A DNA stretch of 64,000 nt from Moraxella ovis (GCF_900453105.1 NZ_UGPW01000001.1:1426001-1490000); one strand, 5' to 3'; positions 27,380-36,821 are shown, counted from the stretch's first letter. Made by a program: numbers and translations. Notes: generated from the sequence alone by a model not told the origin.

Positions 27380-27550
27380 TGGCTTAAATGATTTTTTATA
27401 AATCCACAAAATCACTTGCCAACATTTCCCAAAATGTGCTATATATAGGCAACTTTAAAATGTATAAAATGACTTGATGGATTCATCAGAATATACCAGC
27501 ATAATGTTAATAATAAAAATCCATCAAGCCCATGTAGGTAATTGTAATTA

Positions 27551-28312
27551 ATGAGTGATTTTATTCAGCCATCGCTTAATCTTGATCTAAAGCAGGATGC
27601 CAGCCTTAGTGACTTTCGTGGGGATGGATTCTTGCCCGTATTAAATGCGATACGTGAGCTAGGTCTTGGTAATCTGAGAGAGTTGTTCATCATTGGCGCC
27701 TATGGCTACGGCAAGACGCATCTGGCAGCAGCAATATATAGACACTATACCCAAACCTACAAAAAAAGCGCAATCAGCCTATCGCTTGGCGATATGATCG
27801 ATAATGACAGTGATGCCAGTGCCTTAGTTGGGCTTGAGATGTTTGACTTGATCATCATTGATGACTTGCATTTAATTCATCGCAGTCGCGAATGGCAAGA
27901 AGGCTTATTTCATCTCATCAACCGAGTGCGCGAACAGAACAAGCAGATAGTATTTTTGGCGAATAATCCTGCGCGCGAGCTTGAGATTGGACTGCTGGAC
28001 TTGGTTACACGGTTATCTCTTGCGCCCACTTTCCGCCTACCGACTAACGAAGACATTGATGATAGAAAGACACTACTTAATTCAATCCTAAAACGTAAAA
28101 ACTGGCGACTGCCTGAACCGATTTTTGAATTTATGCTAGATAGCGGTCCACGCAATGCTGGTGACATGATTCAAGTATTAGATCAAATCTCGCCCCTACT
28201 GACACATCTATCTCGCGTGCAAGTCCCCAAAAAAACCATCGATGAAGCCAAGAGCATCATCGAAAGAGAGACGTTTTTACTCGAAATCTCTGAACATAAA
28301 ATTGACAATTAA
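27551..28312 (+). CDS. hda: DnaA regulatory inactivator Hda
   Basis: The 253-residue protein is a DnaA-related AAA+ ATPase without the DNA-binding domain IV. The Walker A-like GAYGYGKTHLAAAIY and Walker B LIIIDDLHLIH are present. The N-terminus holds QPSLNLDL, a likely beta-clamp-binding peptide related to the QLSLPL-type motif. Hda with the sliding clamp promotes DnaA-ATP hydrolysis and prevents over-initiation. The perM-hda order supports the call over DnaA or DnaC homologues. Confidence 0.92.
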   Translation: MSDFIQPSLNLDLKQDASLSDFRGDGFLPVLNAIRELGLGNLRELFIIGAYGYGKTHLAAAIYRHYTQTYKKSAISLSLGDMIDNDSDASALVGLEMFDLIIIDDLHLIHRSREWQEGLFHLINRVREQNKQIVFLANNPARELEIGLLDLVTRLSLAPTFRLPTNEDIDDRKTLLNSILKRKNWRLPEPIFEFMLDSGPRNAGDMIQVLDQISPLLTHLSRVQVPKKTIDEAKSIIERETFLLEISEHKIDN

Positions 28313-28360
28313 TTCAACCAATTAAGCAATAACCCAAATCTCGCCCTAAAGGAAAAACTC

Positions 28361-29014
28361 ATGAAAATGATCACCAAAGCCCTCATCGCCTCGCTTGCAC
28401 TAAGCGCAGCATATGCTCACGCAGAAGTACGCCTACTGGTCGATGATAACATCAAAGTAACCGCCATTAACGGTCAAGAAGTTCGTCACGGTGCACTACA
28501 ACCACTACAAAGAGAATTCAAACTAGAAGCAGGTCGTCATGTCGTCACTGCGCGTTATGATCGTATCTTTGACCTGACTCGCGGCGATCATGATTACCTA
28601 AAATCTGGTAACATCACAGTGACAGCAGACCTTCAGGACAACCAAACCTATCAACTGGTCATGCCAAACCAACCGAATAACTACAGCGCTGCCAAAGAAT
28701 ACGTAAAATCACCAACCCTAGCCGTTGCTCAAAATGGTCAAATCATCGCTCAAGAGAGCATCGTTGAAGACCGCACAGGCGTACTAAGTTCAATCACCCA
28801 GAGCATCGGCGGTATGTTTGGTCGTGATAATGCAGTAACTTCTAACCAAAAAACCATTGCTGCCTTGAACCAAGCACCTACCACTACAGTAACTGCACCA
28901 AGCGCACCAACCCAAGCTCCAGTCGCTCGTGATAACCTGGATGGCTTTATGCAGCTTTGGCTTAACTCTAGTGAAGAAGAGCGCGAGAAGATCCGTCAAT
29001 GGATTGGTAAATAA
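28361..29014 (+). CDS. DUF2057 family secreted protein (YccT-like)
   Basis: The 217-residue protein has a Sec signal peptide (about 1-21, ending AYAHA). A DUF2057 domain follows (VRLLVDDNIKVTAINGQEV, then FKLEAGRHVVTARYDRIFDL). The C-terminus has a Thr/Pro/Ala linker and a short helix (QLWLNSSEEEREKIRQWI). DUF2057 proteins are periplasmic; E. coli YccT/CsgI affects curli assembly, but no curli genes are here. Ribosome site AAAGGAAAAA precedes the ATG. Function is unknown. Confidence 0.82.
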   Translation: MKMITKALIASLALSAAYAHAEVRLLVDDNIKVTAINGQEVRHGALQPLQREFKLEAGRHVVTARYDRIFDLTRGDHDYLKSGNITVTADLQDNQTYQLVMPNQPNNYSAAKEYVKSPTLAVAQNGQIIAQESIVEDRTGVLSSITQSIGGMFGRDNAVTSNQKTIAALNQAPTTTVTAPSAPTQAPVARDNLDGFMQLWLNSSEEEREKIRQWIGK

Positions 29015-29031
29015 TCCTATCAGATCTTGCA

Positions 29032-29058
29032 AATAAGGCTCTTAATGAGCCTTATTTT
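29032..29058 (+). terminator. Intrinsic terminator after the DUF2057 gene
   Basis: AATAAGGCTC pairs with GAGCCTTATT, followed by a TTAT tract. Confidence 0.85.
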
Positions 29059-29081
29059 ATATCCAAAAAATAAACTCAAAT

Positions 29082-29118
29082 AAAAAAACCATCACAATAT
29101 TTTGTGATGGTTTTTTAT
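29082..29118. terminator. Bidirectional terminator downstream of rpmA
   Basis: A 14-bp stem, AAAAAACCATCACA/TGTGATGGTTTTTT, lies downstream of rpmA on the minus strand. It is the second terminator in the convergent gap. Confidence 0.92.
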
Positions 29119-29139
29119 TTGGGATAATCTTAGCTAAGA

Positions 29140-29397
29140 TTATTTTACCAATACAGATACATAACGGCGGTTGAATTGACCTTTAGTCTCGAACTTCACT
29201 ACGCCTTCAGTTAGAGCGAATAGTGTGTGGTCGCGACCCATGCCTACGCCTTCGCCTGCGTGGAATTCAGTGCCACGTTGACGAACAATGATGTTACCTG
29301 CAACAACGTCTTGACCGCCGAATACTTTTACGCCAAGCATTTTTGGGTTAGAGTCACGACCGTTACGAGTAGAACCTGCGGCTTTTTTATGTGCCAT
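29140..29397 (-). CDS. rpmA: 50S ribosomal protein L27
   Basis: The 85-residue protein begins [19 protein letters not shown], the L27 N-terminus whose tail reaches the peptidyl-transferase centre. It continues with [29 protein letters not shown]. Ribosome site AGGAG lies 5-9 nt upstream. It is cotranscribed with rplU, the conserved L21-L27 pair; obgE does not follow. Confidence 0.98.
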   Translation of the reverse strand: MAHKKAAGSTRNGRDSNPKMLGVKVFGGQDVVAGNIIVRQRGTEFHAGEGVGMGRDHTLFALTEGVVKFETKGQFNRRYVSVLVK

Positions 29398-29452
29398 GAG
29401 AATGTCTCCTATGTGGATGCTTTATCAGATAAAGGCATCAAATAAATGGTAA

Positions 29453-29764
29453 TTAAGCGTTGATTGCTTTGATTTTTAGCTCAGTGAACCATTGACGGTG
29501 ACCTTGCTCTTTGTGATAGTGCTTACGACGACGGTGCTTAACAATGCGCACTTTTTTGCCGCGACCATGTTCTACCACTTCTGCTTCAACGCTAGCGCCA
29601 GCAACAACTGGTTGACCAATTTTGATGTCAGCACCATTTACAACCATTAGCACGTCTTCAATCTTCAGCGTTTCACCTTTTTCAGCTTTTAGTAGCTCAA
29701 CTTTTAGAGTCTCGCCAACGCTAACACGGTGTTGTTTACCGCCACTTTTGATTACTGCGTACAT
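29453..29764 (-). CDS. rplU: 50S ribosomal protein L21
   Basis: The 103-residue protein is a standard L21 ([19 protein letters not shown] start, [21 protein letters not shown]-terminal signature), which contacts 23S rRNA. Ribosome site GGAGA lies 7 nt before the ATG. A possible promoter (TTGATA, 16 nt, TATGTC) lies about 90 nt upstream on the minus strand. Confidence 0.98.
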   Translation of the reverse strand: MYAVIKSGGKQHRVSVGETLKVELLKAEKGETLKIEDVLMVVNGADIKIGQPVVAGASVEAEVVEHGRGKKVRIVKHRRRKHYHKEQGHRQWFTELKIKAINA

Positions 29765-29894
29765 CTACGTTCTCCGTAAAAAACCTGTGTGTCGTGGCTA
29801 CCCCTTGATAGCTCTTGATAACGAACACGACTAGGACATAAAATAAGTCGGTATTTTATCAAAAAAATAAAGCACTTACAAGGATAATTTTTAG

Positions 29895-30248
29895 TTATTT
29901 TTTAAATTGTTGAAGCTTTGCGACTAATTCTGACAGCTCTTTGGTACGATAGCGCTGTTTTAGGCTAAATATCATCACGTCGTCAAGTTTTCTGGTGGTA
30001 TTGACAGCTTTATCATCTAGAATGACAAAAGCGTGAATGGAGCCGTCTTTTGATACAATAATACGATCTTGCTTTATGGTGTAATCAAAATAAGGCTCAC
30101 GCTGAATCAGCTCAGCTTGTAATCGCTCTATCGGCGCTATGTGGCGCATTGGGTTGTTTAACTTCTTAGGTAAAAAACGGGCTATAAAATACAAAACAAT
30201 CCCCGCGCCAATAAGTAATATCAGCCAAGTCAACGGGCTATTCATCAC
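29895..30248 (-). CDS. Unrecognised small membrane protein in the lemA/TPM cluster
   Basis: The 117-residue protein has one N-terminal membrane segment (about residues 6-24, LTWLILLIGAGIVLYFIARF). A short mixed domain follows (YFDYTIKQDRIIVSKDGS, IHAFVILDDKAV) and a basic C-terminal helix. I do not recognise the family. Its start overlaps the stop of the upstream TPM gene by 4 nt, so it is translationally coupled to that cluster and probably acts with it at the membrane. Confidence 0.7.
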   Translation of the reverse strand: MMNSPLTWLILLIGAGIVLYFIARFLPKKLNNPMRHIAPIERLQAELIQREPYFDYTIKQDRIIVSKDGSIHAFVILDDKAVNTTRKLDDVMIFSLKQRYRTKELSELVAKLQQFKK

Positions 30249-30760
30249 TTTAAGAACACCACATCATTATTAAGCTCATTGCCCGAGACATCCCCTGGGT
30301 AGTGAATGCGCATCAGATTACCAATCTCGGTAATCAGCGTGGTCAGCCCTGCGCCAAAATTGCCTTGTTTGCATGCATTTAGCGCATTCCGGGTTAGCTT
30401 TAACCATTCTTCATCATCGACCAAATCATCAATGCCACGATCAGCAATAACCTCCAAATCATGCTCACAAACATTCACATAAATCAACACACCTGTATTC
30501 TCAGCAGTATCCCAAACGCGGTGCAGCCCAAACAAAGCTAAGGCGCGCTCACGACAATCCATCTCATACGCCTCACCGATGGGTAGATGATTCTCAATGA
30601 CAAGATAAATCTCACCGCGATGACCTCGCTCAGCATCTGTAATACTCTGGGTTAGCGATGACTTTAAGTCATCGGTTAGCCAGCGATTGTGAAGCATCGG
30701 AATAAAAAAGAGCTGTCGCCACAGTCGAGCAAGGCTTTTGGTTGATTGGATAGTTTGCAT
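30245..30760 (-). CDS. TPM domain protein (TLP18.3/Psb32/MOLO-1 type)
   Basis: The 171-residue protein consists mostly of a TPM domain. Its markers are ITDAERGHRGEIYLVIENHL, WDTAENTGVLIYVNVCEHDLEVIADRGI and a helical end (GLTTLITEIGNLMRIHYP). TPM domains occur in plant PSII repair proteins and in bacterial membrane proteins that are often next to lemA. This copy has no obvious signal peptide, unlike its larger neighbour, so it may be cytoplasmic or membrane-associated. The biochemical role is unknown. Confidence 0.85.
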   Translation of the reverse strand: MQTIQSTKSLARLWRQLFFIPMLHNRWLTDDLKSSLTQSITDAERGHRGEIYLVIENHLPIGEAYEMDCRERALALFGLHRVWDTAENTGVLIYVNVCEHDLEVIADRGIDDLVDDEEWLKLTRNALNACKQGNFGAGLTTLITEIGNLMRIHYPGDVSGNELNNDVVFLK

Positions 30761-30836
30761 AATTAAATCAAGGTTAAAATCATAAAAAATGAAAGGTGTA
30801 AAATAGCAACATCGCTAGAGGTGTTACGGGGCTTAA

Positions 30837-32012
30837 TTACCAAGAGCCGCCCGCACCGCCACCGCCGAATCCGCCACCGCCACCGCCGAATCCACCTGAA
30901 CCAAAGCCGCCACCGCCGAATCCGCCACCACCTGGCGGTAATACAACAAAGCCGCCGCCACCGCGTCCACCTCTACCACCGCGACCGCCGCCAGACCCGC
31001 CTTTGAAGAACAATAGGATCAGCCAAAGCACAATGGCAATCAGTATAACCATAAAGCCAGCACCCGCCATCATACCTATGAAGCCAACACCGCCAGCTGC
31101 GATGGTCGCCCCAAGGACCCTACCGAATATCGATGTCAAAAAGGTACCAAAAATAAAGCCAATAATCAGCAGACCGAACAGCGATACGCTCTCTTCACCA
31201 AAATTCTCTTCTTCTTGGATTGCGGTATCAGCGCGTTGCAGCGTCTCAGGGTCAGCGCGCAGACGCTCGCTAATACTGGCGATACCAGCAGACAAACCCT
31301 GCGCATACTGCCCGCTCTTAAAGGCAGGTGTGATGTCTTGGCGAATGATGCGCTTTAGGGCTGCATCAGGTAGCACACCTTCCAGCCCATAGCCTGTCAA
31401 GATGTACAAATCTCGATCATTAATCGCAACGACGATTAAAAGACCTTCGTCGGTGTCTTTTCTACCCAGCTGCCAGCGATCAGCAACCGCCATCGCATAG
31501 TCAAAGATCGGCATGCCCTCGGTGCTTGGGATAATAACAAGCGCTGCCTGAGCGAGTTTATCATTATATAGTGTGCGCAGCTGGTCGGAGAGATGGGCTT
31601 TTTCGCTTGCACTCAAGATACGCGCCGCATCCACAACAGGCTCATTTAGAATGAGCTTATCATGGGTGATGCTTGGTGAGCTTGAAGTGGTCGGTGTCTG
31701 GGCTGTAGCAACTGCGCCGTCATCCGTAGCATCGTCACTCATCTCATCGGTGAAATCACGCACCGATTCAATCAATGGCGATAACGGCTCGCCTGCCGTT
31801 CTTAGTGTGTCGTTAATCGCGCCATTACGCGCGACAACGACAGCTGCAAGATCGTCTTCGCTAGCAGCCTGAGCGGTGGCAGTTACTGTTGCAGTATTCG
31901 CCGTGGCTGCCGATGACAGGCAGACACCTAGTAAAGCGGTTGCACTTAGACGAACCACTCTATCTAATAGGCTAAATTTAAATTTACCGCTGTTATTTGG
32001 CACATCCGCCAT
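30837..32012 (-). CDS. TPM domain membrane protein with Gly-rich C-terminus (YgcG-like)
   Basis: The 391-residue protein has an N-terminal hydrophobic segment (about residues 23-45) and an Ala/Thr/Asp-rich linker. A TPM domain (about 130-255) has LSDQLRTLYNDKLAQAALVI, AVADRWQLGRKDTDEGLLIV and GYGLEGVLPDAALKRII. One or two membrane segments (about 285-345) follow. The last ~55 residues are nearly all Gly with Phe, Ser and Arg, ending in GGSW. This is the YgcG-type partner of LemA. The start at 32012 lies two bases after the lemA stop codon; a longer frame to 32090 overlaps lemA and is rejected. Confidence 0.88.
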   Translation of the reverse strand: MADVPNNSGKFKFSLLDRVVRLSATALLGVCLSSAATANTATVTATAQAASEDDLAAVVVARNGAINDTLRTAGEPLSPLIESVRDFTDEMSDDATDDGAVATAQTPTTSSSPSITHDKLILNEPVVDAARILSASEKAHLSDQLRTLYNDKLAQAALVIIPSTEGMPIFDYAMAVADRWQLGRKDTDEGLLIVVAINDRDLYILTGYGLEGVLPDAALKRIIRQDITPAFKSGQYAQGLSAGIASISERLRADPETLQRADTAIQEEENFGEESVSLFGLLIIGFIFGTFLTSIFGRVLGATIAAGGVGFIGMMAGAGFMVILIAIVLWLILLFFKGGSGGGRGGRGGRGGGGFVVLPPGGGGFGGGGFGSGGFGGGGGGFGGGGAGGSW

Positions 32013-32013
32013 T

Positions 32014-32679
32014 TTATTGTCCTGACGTTGCTGTACCTGTGTTCGTGCCTGTCGCTGTGCCCGATGCGGCAGGTGCTGCACCATTATCAAAATTCACAGT
32101 CGGTGCGGTTGAGATTTGGCGCTCATTCTCAACGGTGAAGTTGGCTTTTGGATCCATACCGAACACCATGGCTGTTAGGTTCGTTGGGAACTGGCGCACG
32201 GTAGTATTATAACCTTGGACGTCTTGAATATAACGCTGACGAGCCACTGTAATACGGTTCTCAGTGCCTTCTAGCTGAGCTTGTAGATCTTGGAACATCG
32301 CGTCGGCTTTAAGATCAGGGTAACGCTCAGAGATTGCCATCAGACGAGATAATGCACCCGTCATTTGCACTTGGGCTTCCTGGTATTGCTTCATCGCATT
32401 CGGGTCATTTAGTGTCTCAGGCGTGATCTGGACACTGCCAGCGGCTGCACGCGCCGATGCTACTTCAGTGAATACCTCTCTTTCGTGCTCAGCATAGCGC
32501 TGTACGACAGCAACCAGGTTCGGCACTAGGTCAGCACGGCGCTGATACTGGTTCACCACCTCAGACCATGATGCGGTTACTTGCTCATCTTGGGCTTGCA
32601 GGGTGTTATAACCACAACCAGACAGGCTTAGCGAGCTTGCCAATAATGCAGCAAAGGTAAGTTTTTTGAAATTTTTCAT
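32014..32679 (-). CDS. lemA: LemA family lipoprotein
   Basis: The 221-residue protein has a lipoprotein signal ending in LSGC (Cys 22). The LemA helical core is YNTLQAQDEQVTASWSEV, NQYQRRADLVPNLVAVVQRY and SRLMAISERYPDLKAD. The last 25 residues are a Gly/Thr/Ala tail. LemA proteins are extracytoplasmic four-helix proteins of unclear function. It is the first gene of a four-gene run (lemA, two TPM genes and a small membrane protein) with spacings of 2 nt, 76 nt and a 4-nt overlap. Ribosome site AAGGAAAA precedes the ATG. Confidence 0.92.
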   Translation of the reverse strand: MKNFKKLTFAALLASSLSLSGCGYNTLQAQDEQVTASWSEVVNQYQRRADLVPNLVAVVQRYAEHEREVFTEVASARAAAGSVQITPETLNDPNAMKQYQEAQVQMTGALSRLMAISERYPDLKADAMFQDLQAQLEGTENRITVARQRYIQDVQGYNTTVRQFPTNLTAMVFGMDPKANFTVENERQISTAPTVNFDNGAAPAASGTATGTNTGTATSGQ

Positions 32680-33105
32680 GTTTTTTCCTTATAATATAAA
32701 TAGAAACAAAGTCACTCTTGGCGTTCAACTTAAGCAGGCTTATGTCAAAAATCGCCAAACTTAGCAGTATAATGACAAGCTTAACCCAAAAATACAAGCA
32801 AAACCGTCCAAATCTTACACAAGCACAACACAATCGTTAAACTTGTAAAAACTTTATTGACAAACCTCAATAAATCGCGCCAAGATTCCTCAAATTCAAG
32901 CCAATTAGTATAAATCTCATCCAAGAATTAAGCTTTTTTGTAAAAAATAGCCCATAATTGAAAATTTTACTGGCAATTGTTGCGAAATTATGGCAAATTG
33001 CAACATTAAGTTCACGTCACATCTGTTTAGTCAATGCTTTATTCTTCATTGATAGTCGTGAATGTCGCTTTTATTTTATATTTTCCAATGGGCTGAGGAA
33101 TAGTG
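32680..33105. other. AT-rich divergent intergenic region between lemA and the AGCS symporter
   Basis: This 426-nt stretch has no convincing reading frame. A TATAAT is present on the plus strand near 32770. A short inverted repeat, GTTGC/GCAAC (about 32979-33004), lies ahead of the symporter. A GAGGAA ribosome site at 33095-33100 serves the symporter start. Confidence 0.5.
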
Positions 33106-34614
33106 ATGGAAAATTTTATTAATACGTTAAATGGTATTATCTGGAGTCCTGCACTGGTATATCTATGCTTGGGTGCAGGCTTATTTTATTCAATCATGAC
33201 TCGCTTCGTGCAAATTCGCATGATCCGAGAAATGGTTAATCTGATGTTCAGCAAGACTAAATCAGCTGACGGTATCTCATCTTTTCAAGCATTCGTGGTA
33301 GCGCTTGCCAACCGTGTCGGTGTGGGTAACATCGCAGGTGTGGCAGCGGCGATTGGCTTTGGTGGCCCTTCAGCGGTATTTTGGATGTGGGTTGTGGCAT
33401 TCTTGGGCGCTTCTACTGCATACGCAGAAAGTACCCTAGCACAGATCTATAAAGAGCGCGACCCGATCACAGGTCAATACCGTGGTGGCCCTGCTTATTA
33501 TTTTGAAAAAGGCTTGGGTCAAAAATGGTATGCCATCCTATTCGCCATCGCAGCCATCATCTCTTGTGGCATCTTCTTGCCTGGCGTACAGGCGAACGGT
33601 GTTGTTAGTGCGGTTACTCGTATCACAGGCGATGGTGCGATGATGAACTTCGCTGGCATTGATGTCGGTACTAACCGTGTTATCGTGATGGCGGTAGTTG
33701 TTGCTCTATTAGCAGTGATCATCATGGGTGGTATTAAGCGTATCGCGCGCGTGGCAGAGCTGGTTGTGCCTTTCATGGCATTGGGCTACATCATTCTAGC
33801 GCTCATCATCATGGTAACGAACCTTGACAAGATCCCTGCGGTATTTGGGCTTATCATGAGTGACATCCTTAACCCGATGGCAGGCCTAGGCGCAGCGATT
33901 GGCTGGGGTGTTAAGCGTGGTGTGTATTCTAACGAAGCTGGTCAAGGTACAGGTCCTCACCACGCAGGTGCCGCAGAAGTTCAGCACCCTGCTCAGCAAG
34001 GTCTGGTACAAGCATTCTCAGTATATGTAGATACCCTACTGGTGTGTTCAGCGACCGCCTTTATGATTTTGACCATGGGTACCTACAACATCCAAAATGA
34101 GACAACCAAAGAATTCATCGTTCAAAACGTCGATCCTAGCATCGCTGAAATCGGAACGCCTGCCTTTACTCAGATGGCGCTAGAGACTACTTTTGGTTCA
34201 TTTGGTAACCACTTCATCGCCGTTGCGATTTTCTTCTTTGCCTTCACTACAATCTTGGCGTACTACTACATCGCTGAAGTGAACGTAGCCTATCTAACGC
34301 GTCGCATGAAAGCAAGCACTCAGAAGCTAGGCGTATGGATTCCAAAGATCAGTGTATTGCTGGTTGTGGCTTATGGCAGCTTGAACAGTGCAGGTTATAT
34401 CTGGAACATGGGCGACATCGGTGTTGGTATGACTGCGTGGCTAAACATCGTGGGCATCCTACTAATGTTCGCATTCCTAACCAAGCCTACACTTAATGCC
34501 CTTCGCGACTATGAAGAGCAAAAGAAAGCAGGCGTTACGAACTATACCTTCGACCCTGTTAAGCTTGGCATCAAAGGCGCAACCTTCTGGGAAGATCGTC
34601 TAAAAAATAAATAA
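33106..34614 (+). CDS. Sodium:alanine/glycine symporter, AGCS family
   Basis: The 502-residue protein has about eleven membrane segments and the AGCS (AlsT/DagA) family signatures. These are ALANRVGVGNIAGVAAAI, GGPAYYFEKGLGQKW and WGVKRGVYSNEAGQGTGPHHAGA. Family members import alanine, glycine or serine with Na+. The ATG at 33106 follows GAGGAA by 5 nt; a GTG one codon earlier is possible. It is a single-gene unit bounded by its own terminator. The exact substrate cannot be read from the sequence. Confidence 0.93.
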   Translation: MENFINTLNGIIWSPALVYLCLGAGLFYSIMTRFVQIRMIREMVNLMFSKTKSADGISSFQAFVVALANRVGVGNIAGVAAAIGFGGPSAVFWMWVVAFLGASTAYAESTLAQIYKERDPITGQYRGGPAYYFEKGLGQKWYAILFAIAAIISCGIFLPGVQANGVVSAVTRITGDGAMMNFAGIDVGTNRVIVMAVVVALLAVIIMGGIKRIARVAELVVPFMALGYIILALIIMVTNLDKIPAVFGLIMSDILNPMAGLGAAIGWGVKRGVYSNEAGQGTGPHHAGAAEVQHPAQQGLVQAFSVYVDTLLVCSATAFMILTMGTYNIQNETTKEFIVQNVDPSIAEIGTPAFTQMALETTFGSFGNHFIAVAIFFFAFTTILAYYYIAEVNVAYLTRRMKASTQKLGVWIPKISVLLVVAYGSLNSAGYIWNMGDIGVGMTAWLNIVGILLMFAFLTKPTLNALRDYEEQKKAGVTNYTFDPVKLGIKGATFWEDRLKNK

Positions 34615-34628
34615 TCGTTGATTGTCCA

Positions 34629-34659
34629 TTAAGCCCTGTTCATACAGGGCTTAATTTTT
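34629..34659 (+). terminator. Intrinsic terminator after the AGCS symporter
   Basis: TTAAGCCCTGT pairs with ACAGGGCTTAA (11 bp, 4-nt loop), followed by T5. Confidence 0.92.
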
Positions 34660-34663
34660 GCGC

Positions 34664-34727
34664 AGAGATTAAGAGATTAAGAGATTAAGAGATTAAGAGA
34701 TTAAGAGATTAAGAGATTAAGAGATTA
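34664..34727. repeat. Tandem repeat of AGAGATTA, eight copies
   Basis: Eight perfect copies of the 8-bp unit AGAGATTA (64 bp) lie between the symporter terminator and the dsbD terminator. The run is noncoding and downstream of both genes. Such a perfect microsatellite is expected to vary in copy number by slippage. Confidence 0.95.
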
Positions 34728-34758
34728 AAAAACCACCATAATTGCTATGGTGGTTTTT
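34728..34758 (-). terminator. Terminator of dsbD (bidirectional symmetry)
   Basis: AAAAACCACCATA pairs with TATGGTGGTTTTT (13 bp, 5-nt loop) just downstream of dsbD. Confidence 0.92.
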
Positions 34759-34763
34759 AATTA

Positions 34764-36821
34764 TTAGAAATTCGCTAAGGCAGTTTCAAATTCATCTCGC
34801 TTCGTCTGCCCCAACATGATGTTGTGCAGATTGCCTTTTTGGTAGAATATCAACGCAGGTGGGCCGATGAGCTGATAGCGATCCAGTAGCGCTCGACCAT
34901 CATCGGTGACCTCCGTGATGTCAAATTTAACCACTTGAACGTCATTCAATGCCTCTGGACGATCCGTGAATAGTTCACGCTCCATGATGCGACATTCCAC
35001 ACACCAGTCTGCCGTCAGATCAATCAGCACCTTATCATGGCTCGCTAGAATCGCATCAAGCTCGTCAATCTTGGTGATGTGCTTGTCAGTATGGACTACC
35101 GTTGATGCCTTCATCACAGACAACGGTCGCCACGCATCCTTAGCACCCATCGATGCACCTGCCATCAGACACGCCGCCCAAATAAGGCCAGCGACAGCCA
35201 ACACACGCGCAGGCATCCTAGCCAATCGCCACAGCCATACCGACACGATGATAAACCATACTGCCCACAGCAACAGAACAACAGGCGAGACAAACACACG
35301 CTCAATCAATAATAGCGAAACCGCAAGCAACAGCAGGCCACAGAACTCCTTCACGCGCACCATCCACGCACCCACCTTAGGCATCCATTTGCCCTGAGCT
35401 GCACCCATCAACATGAGCGGCAGCGACAGACCAATGCCAAGCATGAACAGTGCAAAGAATCCAAACAGCACACTACCACTGACTGACACCGCTGCAAGCG
35501 CACCCGCCATCGGTGCTGACACACAAGGCGATACCACCAAAGCTGACAACCCGCCTGCCAAGAAGCTACCGCCAATGCTGCCAAGCTTGTCATCAGCAGC
35601 TTGGGATTTGGCTTGTAGCTTATCTCGAATGGCACTCGGCAGGCTAATCTTTAGCATATCAAACATATACAATGCCAACAACGCGAACAACACAGCAAAG
35701 GCGATGAGCACAACGGGATTCTGTAGATAGCCCAAGATATTCACCGTACGACCTAGCCACGCAATGAGAGCGCCCAGCAGACCATAAGCAGTCGCGACGC
35801 CCACGCCATAGGCGGCAGACAGCGCGAAGGCTTTTTTGCTGTCAATGGTTTTTTGGCGGGCGACGATGTTCGCGACAATAGGAATCATCGGATACACACA
35901 AGGCGTAAATGCCAACAAAAGCCCCGCCAAGAACAATAATCCTAACGCCAATACAGGATTCTTATGAATACCAAACGGATCGCTCAGTGTTAGCGTGTGA
36001 TTAAGCTCGTACTGTCCGTCCTGAGGCATGGTTTGGACGACATCATTAGCTGGCGTGCTTGATTCATCTATCACATCATTCTGAACATTAGCATCAGGAG
36101 CTATCGCTTCATCGGCAGCAGGTTCATTCTGTTTATCTGCATTGATTGCTTCGTCTTGTTGGTCTTGAGATTCTTTGGCATTATTGTCAGCTACATCTTC
36201 AGATGACGTAGCATCTTCTGGCTGATTGGAGGTGATCGGTGCTGCGATGTTTGAGACAGCTTTCTGTTCTGGTTGTGCTTTAGGCTTGGTATCCGCTGCG
36301 GCTTTATCAGTCTTTGAATTTGGTATATTGTCTTTAGCAGAGCTTCCTTTAATATTTGCTTGAAGCTTCACCGTCTCAGGCGGATAGCATAGCCCTGCCT
36401 TGGCACAGCCCTGCCAGCGCAATGTCAGGGACTCACTCACATCCTTAGCCGAACTCAATTTGGCACGAGCAGTCACATCTTCTTCAAATACCGCCACATT
36501 GCCAAATGTCGGGTCATCGATCATGGTGGCAGTCTTGTCAAATTGCCACTTACCAACACTGACACCATCAGGTGCTCTCACGCTGATCTTGTCGCGATAG
36601 ACATAATGCTTGGGCGTGACTTTGAACATCGCCACTACCTCATCACCTTCCATGCGCACGGCCACATTGAACGCTTCATGCACGGGTAGGAATTTTTGGG
36701 CTTTTTGTCCAAATAAAGCAGCAACCCCGCTATCTTGGGCAGTACTGGGCGCTGATACCGTTAATGGCAACACCGCCAACGTGGCGATTATTAAGGAGTT
36801 TTTTAGATTGAATGATCGCAT
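34764..36821 (-). CDS. dsbD: Thiol:disulfide interchange protein DsbD
   Basis: The 685-residue protein carries electrons from cytoplasmic thioredoxin to periplasmic DsbC/DsbG and cytochrome maturation. Its parts are a signal peptide and an N-terminal domain with the cysteine pair in QGCAKAGLCYPP. A long acidic Asp/Ala/Gln/Glu linker (about residues 160-275) follows. Eight membrane segments hold FTPCVYPM and VVSPCVSAPMAG. A C-terminal thioredoxin domain has CVEC (TADWCVECRIME). The linker is much longer than in E. coli. I chose the ATG at 36821 because the frame to 36911 overlaps the cydX terminator. Confidence 0.94.
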   Translation of the reverse strand: MRSFNLKNSLIIATLAVLPLTVSAPSTAQDSGVAALFGQKAQKFLPVHEAFNVAVRMEGDEVVAMFKVTPKHYVYRDKISVRAPDGVSVGKWQFDKTATMIDDPTFGNVAVFEEDVTARAKLSSAKDVSESLTLRWQGCAKAGLCYPPETVKLQANIKGSSAKDNIPNSKTDKAAADTKPKAQPEQKAVSNIAAPITSNQPEDATSSEDVADNNAKESQDQQDEAINADKQNEPAADEAIAPDANVQNDVIDESSTPANDVVQTMPQDGQYELNHTLTLSDPFGIHKNPVLALGLLFLAGLLLAFTPCVYPMIPIVANIVARQKTIDSKKAFALSAAYGVGVATAYGLLGALIAWLGRTVNILGYLQNPVVLIAFAVLFALLALYMFDMLKISLPSAIRDKLQAKSQAADDKLGSIGGSFLAGGLSALVVSPCVSAPMAGALAAVSVSGSVLFGFFALFMLGIGLSLPLMLMGAAQGKWMPKVGAWMVRVKEFCGLLLLAVSLLLIERVFVSPVVLLLWAVWFIIVSVWLWRLARMPARVLAVAGLIWAACLMAGASMGAKDAWRPLSVMKASTVVHTDKHITKIDELDAILASHDKVLIDLTADWCVECRIMERELFTDRPEALNDVQVVKFDITEVTDDGRALLDRYQLIGPPALIFYQKGNLHNIMLGQTKRDEFETALANF

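Noticed and set aside
30837-31010. GC-rich repetitive stretch considered as a repeat array
   Set aside because: It is simply the codon repetition of the Gly-rich C-terminus of the TPM protein.
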